64,000 nucleotides of DNA from positions 310,001-374,000 of the forward strand of contig BDIU01000160.1 of the NCBI GenBank assembly GCA_002118135.1. Reading direction: 5' to 3'. Positions 1 to 10,162 of the stretch are shown here, piece by piece. The DNA comes from Trebouxia sp. TZW2008. Taxonomy: Eukaryota; Chlorophyta; Trebouxiophyceae; Trebouxiales; Trebouxiaceae. Position 1 is the first letter of the stretch, and every line of letters begins with the position of its first letter. A program made the position numbers and the translations under genes. Below the pieces are notes generated by a model. That model searched no databases. It had not been told where the DNA came from and saw only the letters and a list, made by a program, of their open reading frames with translations.

Positions 1-153
1 CAAACTTTCAGACGCATGTCTGCTGTGCAAGCCATGCATGACTGCCCATCCCCAATTGCTGTGGGCTTCAGGACCTCAAACTTTATGCCATTCCAAACCT
101 GACAATTCATAACAATTACGTGCATAACCTGCTGCTACATATGTGTGTTGCAG

Positions 154-3100
154 GGATGAGATAGCCAACCCTCAGTGCAAAGCCAGGGTCACCAAGACCA
201 AGGAGCTTGCAGCGTCAGACATTCGCTTTGACATTCCCTTAGCAGAGGCCTGCTATGAAGACCGACGGCAGTTCTGTGCTGGCATCGCACCAGGCTCAGC
301 TAGAGTCATCAGATGCCTACAAGACAGGTGCATTCACCAACTGCTTCATCCTTGTTCAGCGCTTGCTGCACACTGAACCTGATGCCTGTAAGATAGGTGC
401 GCCTACCGAATGCATTTCCTCTTGCTGACTATTTGCTGCACATCAAAGCTTGATGGCAACATTGCCAGTGTCGCGCTGACATCAGTCTCAGCCAGGGTCA
501 TCTGATGCCAGCAGCCCACCAGTTGCATTTGACTTGATACCCGTTTTTTGTTATCACAACTATTGAGGGCAGCTTGTTCTTGGATGCTATGCTGTGCTGT
601 GCTGTGCTGTGCTGTGCCGTGCTGTGCTGTGACAGATTATTATAGCCAGGTTCATGAGATGCTGCAAGACAGCTGCACCTGCCAGCCTGCACAGAAATGT
701 GTGCGCCCTGGCTGCTTCTGTTCACAGACGCCCCTGTTGTGATGCCCGACAGCATGAAATTCCTTTGATTGTGCAGCCGGCGGGATTTACGGCCAGATTG
801 CTCAGCGCAGCTGTTTGACGAGGAGGTCAACATGGCTGAGTCCATTGACTTCCAGATTCCCATGAAGGCGGCATGCCTGCGAGAAATTGGCACCTTCTGC
901 AAGAACACGCCACATGGTCATGCACGAGTCATCAGGCAAGTTCTCTGTTTTGTATTGATACATTGTTGATATTGTCTGTTGACCTCCCTTCTGGGTCCCA
1001 AAGACAGTAAAAAAGACCACATGACCAGAACAATAGAGCGTGTTGATGCTTTTAATTGGAGCTTGCCGCGGCCTGAGTCAGCAGATGGTACTTGCAGATG
1101 CAGAGCACTATGAGAATTTATGCAAATGCTGAGGACGGCCCTGCTTGATCTTGAGGGCTGCATGTATGAGTATGAGCAAACAGCAAACATGGCCTGATCT
1201 GTACTAGCTCAGGCACCTCAACAAAAAGTTTTTCAAGACTGAAAAGTTGCAAGTGCTGTTGTGGTTGTGGTTCACCTTTGTGGTATGCTGCATGGGCATT
1301 GACTTACCTGCACAGTTTTTGTTCTGTATGACAACTGCTGGGGTTTGAGGCAAAGCATTGCTTCGCACAGGCCATCTTCACTAGTCACATGCGACTTGCA
1401 TCAAGAGTGTACTCAGCTTTGCTGATCATGTTGCCTTTGCAGCCACAGCATGCGAGAGCATATGTAGTTACATGCTCTCGTATGCTGCATACAATGTGTT
1501 GTTTGCTAGTTCATCAGCATGTAAAGCAGCGCAGCAGAAAGTGTCACGGCGAAATGTACTACAGGCTTGGTTGCTGCAGACGCTACATGCTCTCGCATGC
1601 TGCATACAATTTGCATACAACTTGTTGTGGGCTAGTTCATCAGCATGTAAAGCAGCCCAGCAAATAGTGTCACTGCAAAATGTGGTACAGGCTTGGTTGA
1701 TGCAGACGCTACATGCGCTGAAAGGCATGCTGCCCACAACTTGTGTTTGGTCAGTTCATCAGCATGTGACCAGCCCAGCTTGTATTGCTTTCAACTAGGC
1801 TTGACAACGATGCAATGCTGGTGTAGGTGTCTACAGGACAATATGCAGGCCAATAACTTCAGCCAGAGCTGCCAGAGTGAGGTGCAGAAGTATGAGGAGA
1901 CTGCTTCAACAGACTCCAGGTACGACAGCTTCTTGTAGTTGACAAATTCACTGGGTATTAAGTCCCTTTATCATCACTATTTCATGATTGTTACATGTTA
2001 TTATTCGTTATGTATATTGTATATGTTATATAGCATTATATTATCGTTATTACACATCGAATTGTCTGTAGTCAGAAGTAGCACTGCAAATGGAATGCTG
2101 TGATCGCTGTTCAAGCGCATTGATCAGATCCAAATGCATTGTACATGTCCAATCAGGTTCCGTCTCTCCAGATTGACCTTCCGCCTGAAGCAGGCATGCA
2201 AGGAGGTGCTGAATGAGATGTGCACAGACGTCTGCGTGACTTTTGAGAATCTGTAGTCAATAATTTACCTGTGCCTGTGCAGGTTGAACTTCCGGCTGAA
2301 TCAGGCATGCAAGGATGTGCTGAATGAGATGTGCACAGACGTGTGTGTGGATCCTGAGAACCAGGACAAGGCATGTGGTGGCACTGTGCTGCGCTGCCTG
2401 GCTGACAAGATAGATGACGTAAATGATGACGCCTGCAAGCAGGAGCTTTTGTACTTCCAAAAGATGGAGGTCAGCAATGCTATTCATGCTGACGCTGTCA
2501 TCATGCTTTGAGCAAATAATGACTTGAAGTCAGAATCAGGACTGCAATGGCAATACGCTATTGCTGTCTGGCTGACAAGATAGATAATGTGAACCATGAC
2601 GCCTGCAAGCAGGAGCTGCTGTACTTCCAGAAGATGGAGGTGTGTGCATGAATCCTATTGGAGCATGCAATGCTTCTCACGCTATAGTTGGCAACATGCT
2701 GCTCATGCGGTAGATGGTGCCATGCTTACATCATGATGTGCTACTCATGCTATAGAGGGTACGCTTTCCACCTTTGCCATGCTCCTCATGCTGAGCTTTC
2801 GACTGTGCTGTCCAGTGAATTGATCGAGTTCGGCAATCAGCGCCTTGATTTCATCAGCCGTTTTTCACTTTTGTCAATCAGCAGATAGCGCAATGCGCAA
2901 CCTTTAATACCGTTCAACTGGAGCATGCCCTGTTTTGGCATCAGGTCTGCAGAAACCAAATGAGGAGCCAAATCTGTCGGGTGCTTGCTGGTATTTTCTT
3001 TGAACATGCTACTTGAGAATGTTCAAGCTTGTGTGCAGAGATTGAGACGGTGCACATCAGCCCCTCCAATTGCAGGTAGTTTGTGTCGACTAAACACCAT

Positions 3101-6100
3101 CGTACTTTTGCATGCCTGGCTGCAGGTAGGGACTTCAGGAATGGTGACATGCCTGCTGAAGCCTGCTGATAAGACGCAGACTGCTACTTTGGCTCAGTCA
3201 CACCTGGTGGATGCAAAGCGCATCAGCGCCTGTCTCCTCTATCAACACACTGCATGCAAGTCACTGCATGCAACACACTGCATGTGTGACTGCCTTCAAG
3301 AATGATGTCATTTTGGCCGAAACATACAGAGAGGATGTGGACATTTACTGCAGTCCAGTCAAACCTGGTGAATGCAGAGTGCATCAGTATCTTCTTCTCA
3401 ACACATGCGTGCAAGACACTGCACTTGTGTCTGCAGGTGAGAGACTTCAGGAACGATGTCATTTTGGCCGAAGCATGCAGAAAGGACGTGGACACTTACT
3501 GCAGCTCAGTAACACCGGGTGACGGCAAAGTGCATCAGTGCTTGGTAGACCATCAAGAGCAGCTCACCACAGCTTGCAGAGCTGAAACCAGCCACCTTCA
3601 GATGACTGCTGCGTCCAATGTGGAGCTGAGTCCTAGCTTGGGTAGAGCGTGTGCGGCGGAGAGAGCTCAGCATTGCGCTGGGGTCACTCCTGGCAAGGCT
3701 AGGGTGTTCAATTGCCTCCTGGCAAATGCTGATGCGGTAAGGCGTGCACCCTAAGCATTGTAGCACACCAGTCTCAAACCACGACATTGCCAATCAACTG
3801 TTTGTGAAGCCTATCAAGAGCATTGATGCAATCCTGTGCTGCTGAGCACTGTGCTGGGGTCACGCCTGGCAAGGCGAGAGTCTTCCAGCTGCCTCCTGGC
3901 AAATGCTGATGCGGTAAGGCATGCATCCCAAGCATTTTAGCACACCAGTCTCAAACCACGACATCGCCAATCGACTATTTGTGAAGCCTATCAAGAGCAT
4001 TGATGCAATCCTGTGCTGCTGAGAGAGCTCGGCACTGTGCTGGGGTCACGCCTGGCAAGGCGAGAGTCTTCAACTGCCTCCTGGCAAATGCTGATGCAGT
4101 AGCTCTGTGCCTTGCTTCACTTCTGTATCCCTAGTGAGGCTCGGATCTTCTGCTGCTTGCTGGCAAATGCTGATCTGACACAGCTCTGCTTTGATGCATT
4201 TTCATGCTGCTGAGAGAGCTCAGCACTGTGCTGGGGTCACTCCTGGCAAGGCAAGGGCGTACAATTGCTTGCTAGCAATGGCTGACGCGGCAAGCCTTTG
4301 CCCTGTAGCACATATCTCTGTTTGCCTATGCTACTGTCTAAAGTTTTGTACTGTACTTTGGCTGCCCATGATTGCTGTCAGTAACCCAGAAGGCCAGTAC
4401 TGTGTTGGGGCCATGCCCGGCAAAGCTTGATTGATCAACTGCCATCTAGCGAATGCTGACTTGTGGGCTTTGCCATGCAGTCTGTTGGCTCTGTCAGTGC
4501 TTCAAAGAACGAGCACTGATGGATTACCACCTTGCAAGTCAGCGGCGTCTGAACTGCCTCTTGGCAAATGCTGGCAGATGGCTTGGCGCTGCAGCTCCTT
4601 TCATGGCACCAGCTTGGGACCTCGTCCTTATACACATGATGCACCGTTCATCACCTGAGCTTACTGTTACTACGCAGATGAATGCGACGACCACATGCCA
4701 GGAGCACTTGTATAACACACAGGAGAGTAGGCTTAGGAACTCGCGCCTGGATTACGGCGTGCGCAACCAGTGCAAGAATGATGTCTACAAGGTATGAACA
4801 TGTGCTGTGATTGTCAAGAGTAGCTATCAATCTATTATACATTGTTGTGCTGGCATGTGTCATCGTTCTCATAACTGTCCAGTACTGTAGCTATCATCAC
4901 CATCACCATAATCACCATCACTATCATCGTGTCATCATTAAACGTCATTATCATCATCACTGCAATTGCTGACCTGTGTGTGCTGTCTGCAGTACTGCGG
5001 TGCTGCTCAAGAGGGTGCAGAAGACTACAGTGGGGCTGTTCTGAAGTGCCTCGTGGCCAACAACCAATCAGTCACCACCTCCTGCCTCAGTGAACTGCGC
5101 AGAGTTGCTGCCAGTGGCCTATTACTGTATCAGCCGGTAAGCCTTACAGCAACCTCCTGATATAAGTGTACATTCTACCAGGATGCAGGATGCAATCGGC
5201 ATTGGCAATCAATGGTCTGCAGTGGGGACCCTCAGAAAGGACAACTTGATACAACAGCGACTTTTCTGACACCCAATGCTAGTCCTAGCATCCAGGTGTA
5301 GTTGTCTCACACTACTGCCAGCACTTCATGGCGTGCAGTGTCATTACTGCCAAAGGCCTTTGTCGCCACAGCAAACTCTCTTTGTAATGACCGCTTTGGT
5401 CACCAATAAATCTGTCCTTACATCAAATTGTCTGTACTCAGAGGGACAACTGCAGTCAGAATGCAGTGATTCCTTACCAGTGGCTTTGTCCTTACATCGA
5501 GATTGTCCTTATATCAAGTGCCTTTACAAAGAGAGTTTACTGTAAAGCAGTTGACAAGGCAGTGCGACTGCACGCAGGGTCTGCCGCTGACAGATGCATG
5601 TGATGGTGATGTCAGCCGGCTGTGCAGCAGCAGCAGGAATCTGGACAGCTTCGGCATTGGGCAGGTGAAGGGTTGCCTAGTTAGGCTAGGGGTGCCCTCA
5701 GACCCCTCTATCCTTCTTGCAGCTGAGGTCAGGTTCACCGTGCATCTGGCGCTGTGTCTTAATTAATGACATTGTTGACAACAAAAAGGGAACAGTTACT
5801 GTCAACCTGTGGTTGGTCACAGGAAGTCTGATGAGCCTATCAGGCTTCAGCTCTTGGACCCAGGCTGTAAATGTAAACGATTGATTGATCGATTGATAAT
5901 TTGGGTCAAAAAATGTGCAGGCGACCTTGCTGTTTGCCATGTTTCTCGTCAGCCTGACAAGTTAAAAGAAGTTGCTGCAATGCCCGACTAGTGACATCAT
6001 CGTGCCATGTATGACTAAAATGACCCACATGCAGGCTGAAGCTGCAGAAGCATCCCCCACAGCTTCCAACAGACCTGGAACAGCAGCTGCCAGTTCAAAC

Positions 6101-6541
6101 TCAAGCAGCACGAGCGCTGGCAGGAAGCTACTGGAGTCGTATCTTGCTGCAGCAGCTTTAGATGACCTACACAGACGCAGATTACTGCAGCAAGCATCTA
6201 GTGCGCAGCTGTCAGCGCAATGCAAGGAACTTGTCCTTTTAGCTGAGCCCACTGATGCGTTTGCACAATATCAGACATCGCTGTCAGCGTCAGCAGTATC
6301 GTCACAGATGGAAAGTTTGGAACGGTCGCTTGGGCTTTCGCCTGGAACCCTGACTTCTAAAAGCAGCGGCGGCTTGACCCTAACTGGTTGGTCAGCCATC
6401 TTTGGGATTCTGGCCATCATGATTGTGGCTGCTGCCGGGGCTGTGTTTGGGTATAGGCGGTATAAGGGTCTTGACAAACATGCTGGCTATACGATGGTGA
6501 AGAAAGCCAAAAACAAGCAGATAGAGATGAATGGCAGCTGA
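154..6541 (+). CDS. GLG1: Golgi apparatus protein 1-like Cys-rich repeat membrane protein (5' partial)
   Basis: Proposed exons are 154-327, 777-935, 1827-1919, 2283-2469, 3437-3736, 4678-4791, 4993-5136, 5551-5727 and 6035-6541; phases agree at all joins, giving about 618 residues. The start lies upstream of the window. The protein carries repeated GLG1-type (Cys_rich_FGFR) modules recognised by recurrent ARVIRCLQD, FCAGIAPG, HCAGVTPGKARVFNCL and LTDACDGDVSRLC patterns with regularly spaced cysteines. The last exon holds an Ala/Ser-rich stem, one membrane helix (about positions 6386-6465) and a short Lys-rich cytoplasmic tail ending in EMNGS. The animal homologue is a type I Golgi sialoglycoprotein; a role in Golgi or secretory sorting is inferred. 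The intron after 935 begins with GC (GCAAGT). A GT at 940 would break the conserved VIR-CLQ join. Many diverged copies of exon ends sit in its introns. Confidence 0.85.
328..680 (+). repeat. intronic copies of the 3' edge of exon 154-327
   Basis: The exon ends with ATGCCTACAAGACAG followed by gtgc at 328. Similar stretches recur in the following intron at about 375-400 (with a gtgcgc donor), 485-510 and 645-675. They are diverged partial copies of the exon end and its splice site, not further coding repeats, because their frames are short or broken. Confidence 0.55.
588..632 (+). repeat. TGTGC pentanucleotide microsatellite
   Basis: About eight consecutive, slightly imperfect copies of a CTGTG-type pentamer inside the first visible intron of the GLG1-like gene. 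Confidence 0.9.
1465..1826 (+). repeat. about 120-bp intronic tandem repeat, three units, ending at an acceptor
   Basis: The phrase TAGTTCATCAGCATGTAAAG starts near 1507 and 1633, with a degenerate copy near 1752. Each unit also shares a block resembling CAGGCTTGGTTGMTGCAGAC. The last unit degrades into the real acceptor at 1824-1826, so the array is another junction-proximal duplication in the intron 936-1826. Confidence 0.8.
2172..2250 (+). repeat. pseudo-exon: upstream copy of 5' edge of exon 2283-2469
   Basis: A CAG at 2169-2171 is followed by about 75 bases nearly identical to the start of the exon at 2283, encoding FRLKQACKEVLNEMCTDVC. It then runs into a stop. It retains the acceptor but no usable donor is obvious. 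Confidence 0.85.
2560..2645 (+). repeat. pseudo-exon: downstream copy of 3' edge of exon 2283-2469
   Basis: The stretch encodes LADKIDNVNHDACKQELLYF and ends in AAGATGGAG followed by GTGTGT. It therefore copies the real exon end (donor at 2470) together with a GT donor. Confidence 0.85.
3126..3395 (+). repeat. two upstream copies of 5' edge of exon 3437-3736
   Basis: Segments near 3126-3232 and 3293-3395 resemble the exon that starts at 3437 (the phrase GACTTCAGGAAYG and the block encoding DVILAEACRKDVD). Both are diverged. The second keeps an open frame encoding NDVILAETYREDVDIYC but has lost the acceptor AG. Confidence 0.8.
3737..4580 (+). repeat. six downstream copies of 3' edge of exon 3437-3736 (about 180-bp period)
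   Basis: The exon end encoding HCAGVTPGKARVFNCLLANA is copied near 3843-3914, 4021-4105, 4135-4172, 4207-4290, 4393-4460 and 4497-4578. The first copies also carry about 100 bp of adjoining intron, giving a period of 176-184 bp. The first keeps the donor GCG|GTAAGG. Later ones have degraded donors (GCAGTAG, GCGGCAAG). Divergence increases with distance from the real exon. Confidence 0.9.
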
Positions 6542-7538
6542 TTTGACCCCAGCATCCGCAGCCGCATTCTGGGTTGGAAATTTCAAAACGAGGGAACCCA
6601 CTCACTTTCAGGGCCAACAATGTATGGTCTCAGCCGTACACAGCCATCACCACATGCCAAAAGCTATCACAAAAAAGAACTGGGCCTACTGCGCCCAACA
6701 ACTTGGATCGGTGAGGCTTCCAGATTTCAAATCAATAGCAGTGACTGCATGCTGCCTTGACTCCCTATATCTACTTTCCCATTTTCTGCTTGTTGTCCTG
6801 CAGCTGGCACTGAATTTAGCCAATCTGCTTGATTTGTTTCTGTGTTCAGCAATACTCAACGCACGGACCTTGATATATTACTTGACACACAGGACGTGTA
6901 CGGGTGCTAGACCCTGCAAGTGTGTCAGAGACACATCATATTGGCCTGTGAGAATTCGCTTAAACAAGACACTCTCAACATGCCTTGCACGTCATTGCGT
7001 CAGCATTGTGGATCTTGCATACGCTTGAAGTTGCACACACGAGGTCTATGCAAGATCCACGCAAGTTGTAAGCCTCTCGTTTTACTTGTATCTAAAATTG
7101 CACGCACATGCTTCAGTGTTAGTGATTACGACTGAGCGACGCATCAGCGTTCCATGCTTGCAGCGTGCATTGCATAGGCATACGTGCTGTATGAATGTGT
7201 GCGTTTGCATGTGACGCATGTTAGTTTGACTGTGTGATGGTCAGCTGTGCAAGAGCATTGCAAGCAGGCACAAGTCACACAGCTGATGCTGTAAAAATTG
7301 CACATCAGCTGCAAGCCTCTCATGTGTATAATCAGGTCAGCACCATCTCTTGCAGATAGTAACAGGTTGCAGATAGTAACAGGTTGAGAGAATAGGTCGA
7401 AAGCAAAGCAGTTCTAAAAAAGCTCGCAGCAACAAGTCACCAAATGCAGCGCTTAAAACAAACAACAGTACAAACACACAAAGCAGTATAAAAATAATGG
7501 TATGGCAATATTGTACAGTGAGCTTGTTCAGTTCATCC
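6542..7538 (+). other. convergent 3' region, no gene seen
   Basis: This stretch lies between the stops of the GLG1-like gene (+) and the RAP gene (-). It contains a TGTAA near 7066 that could end the GLG1-like transcript. It also has an imperfect inverted pair around 7000-7060 (GATCTTGCATACGC and GTCTATGCAAGATCC) and a 17-bp direct repeat with core GCAGATAGTAACAGGTT near 7350-7392. I see no convincing coding exon. Confidence 0.5.
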
Positions 7539-10011
7539 TCATTCTGGCAACACTGATAGCAGATTTGTGCCCGCTGCCTTCAGCTTGTCTTGCAAGTACA
7601 CAAACGCTGAATGCTGATTCAGCCCATTCCATTCATAATATGGCACCTTGATCAAGCATGGCACATGCCGCAGCAGCATGTCATCACGGAAGGTGACAGG
7701 GCCAACACACCTGCAAAGCACAAGTCCAATCAATCTATCAATCAGTCAAGCAGACAAACAAGCTATCTTACTGTCCTTGGGACCCCACATGAGGAATCAA
7801 TGGACAGTATCAAGCATGAATACAATGCAACACAAGGAAGCTTGAGGAGCCCCAAATGCATGCAAGATAGACACAAATGCATGTAGGACTTCATTGCATT
7901 GAGGTCGTGGACACTGCAAATAGACACATGCATGCGCGTGGATTCCCTTTGGGTGCAGAGGTCTTTCACAGCAAAGAGACAGACACATGCATGCACAGAA
8001 CCTCCCTGAACGAAACAAGCACCAACAGCACGGGACTCTGGACAAACCACACTAGCAGGCCACTTTGCTCACCTCTTTTCAGCTTCTTTGTTATGAAAGA
8101 ATGAATCAGGTCCATCCACTTGGACCGCAATATCGTGTGGTACGCCTGACTGCTGCTCTATCAAAATGTCCATGGAGAACAGACTATGGTCATGGTCACG
8201 ACTGATGCTAACGTCTTTCCTACACTGCAGTCCTAAACCCTCTTCAAGCGTGCTCAAAACCTCATCATGAATCTGGCGAGTCCTGTTGATGAACGGCTGA
8301 AACGGCCAGAACTCATGCAGATCTTCAGACAATTGCTGCCATTGATCAAACGCGGAGTCATAGTCACTCTCAGGTTGCAAGAAGTCCAGAGCATAGTGCA
8401 GCTGACGGCTAATCTTGGGATCTTCCAAGTGATTTCTGCTGACATGCGACAGCAGCCTGTCAAACACAGACAGGTCAAGCTGCCCAAGTATAGCTAGGGA
8501 CCAGGCAATGTTTGACGCTTGATGGCCCTTCAAGGGCTGCTGCAGAATATGCCCCACCAACGCTGCCATGGCTTGCGACGGTGGGGTGAACCCTAACCAA
8601 GCACACCCCAGAAGCAGCATCTCTAGGTCTTGCGCAGCGTAACGTTGGACTTTGCCTAATTGGAAACAGGCAGACCATGTCAGCTTCAGCAGCAACGCTT
8701 CAGATGGAAGGTAGTGCGATTTTGACATGGACCATATGATGGTTGCAGCATGCTGCAGGGTGAAAGACCCTGATGGTTCTCGCATCGCTTGCATAGCCAG
8801 CTGATCAAGAAGCAGGTGGTATCTGGTGGGATCTGACCGCTGATAGACGCTTGCACATGCCCATGCCGCCAGTGATACGCCTTGCTGACTCAGGCCCTTT
8901 CGTTTGGCAGAGATCTGTGCAGCTGCTGCGTCCAGATGCTCTTGTGGCATGGGACCGTGCTGGAGGTGGCATTTGGCCAAAGTCTGAAAGATATTGACTG
9001 CAGTGAAGGCGTCAAGCTTGCTCCAGGATGAGCAAAGCCGGTCGCACAGCCCTTGCACGAGCTGTGACGCTTGCTCCCAAACCCAGATGCCTCTAGCTTG
9101 CGCTGTCTCGGCAACTTGGACAGCAGAGCATGCGCAGGCTATCAGAAAGATTGGATTCTGCAAGTGCTGGTGCTGGCCAAGTAGAGCGGTGATGCTGCCA
9201 AAGAAGTCGCTTGCAGCTGTGCTTGAGCGCCCACTGTTGAGCAGCACCACTGCTAGCTCTTTGCATTTCTTGGCTATGTATGTCAGATTGCTGGGCCTGT
9301 CAGCTGGCAACTTCAGATATCCTGCAAAGCTCGCTACTGTCTGCAGCAACAAAGCAGTGGTCACGGTAAGCAGAGTGCTAAAGTTGATCTTAACTGGTGT
9401 CCTCTGCCAGAAGTTGGTCAAAGTCAAAATCAGACTGAAGCAGTGAAGTACCTGCGGCAGGCTTGTACGCAGGGCAGCGGGGCGGCTTCTGATCTCCTGC
9501 AGCGCAGGCGATGCCGCATATGCTGTTCCTTGCCCTTGACTTGTGTGAAGCCAAGCAGGCTGGTCGATTGCAGGACACAAGGCCACGTAGCCTGCAATAT
9601 GAGCCCTGCGCAACAGACTTATCAGGCAAGCTCAGGTCGAAGTACGCGAGCCTAGAAACTCTCGGAAACCAGTTTACCTGAAGGGATGCGGGACTGCAGG
9701 CCCTGAACCGCGTAAACCTGCGGAGTCGAGTATGCGATGTAAAGCGTTTGCGGGCAATATGTCGGCCTTGACAAGATCTGCCAGTAGGCGCAACCGAGAG
9801 ATTGCTTGCATGTGCTCGGGGCTGCTGTGAGTTTGGCACTAGCTGCCTTGCGCAGCACACTGGCAGTATGGTCAGCAAGGTTTGTTTGGCACTCGGTGAA
9901 CCTCACTTGCAACTGCATGCACGAATGATTGAAAGCATTCATAATAGCTATTTCAGAGTTCCCCTCGTTCGTCTGCAGCTTTGAGTTTTGCATTCGCAGC
10001 AGTCGCAGCAT
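7539..10011 (-). CDS. RAP-domain (FASTK/OPR-like) organellar RNA-binding protein
   Basis: Proposed exons in gene order are 10011-9678, 9591-9452, 9340-8073 and 7710-7539; phases close to a 637-residue protein. The N-terminal part is rich in Arg, Ser and Ala and could target an organelle. The middle consists of helical Leu/Ala-rich repeats of the kind found in OPR and FASTK proteins (for example NIFQTLAKCHLQHG and IIWSMSKSHYLP). The C-terminus is a clear RAP domain: DIAVQVDGPDSFFHNK in exon 3, then the join at R and LIKVPYYEWNGL in the last exon. RAP proteins act in processing or translation of chloroplast or mitochondrial RNAs; which organelle is not decidable here. The first exon is the least certain part. 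A frame with fewer introns would start at 9613. Confidence 0.8.
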
Positions 10012-10162
10012 CAACAGCAGCTTCCCAAAATCGCTTGGCAAGCTGCCAACTCGCCTAAGGGCTGGATTGACATTGCTTTTTCAAGCCAGATCTGCTCCCT
10101 TCCGTGTTCTGTATTCGTGTACAATCTTGAATTGGTGGCCTGAGAGACCTGACACATAAGTG
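10012..10162. promoter_or_regulatory. 151-bp shared promoter of the RAP and EF-Ts genes
   Basis: The proposed start codons of the two divergent genes lie only about 150 bp apart in a patch richer in CpG than the surrounding introns. Both products serve organellar gene expression, which makes a bidirectional promoter plausible. No TATA box or specific factor site was recognised. Confidence 0.45.

Noticed and set aside
498..908. Minus-strand frame with a SQHSTAQHSTAQHS repeat
   Set aside because: It is the translation of the TGTGC microsatellite within an intron.
4191..4658. Extra GLG1 repeats encoded at 4.0-4.6 kb
   Set aside because: Frames are interrupted, donors are degraded, and the flanking exons join in phase without them; treated as decayed exon-edge copies.
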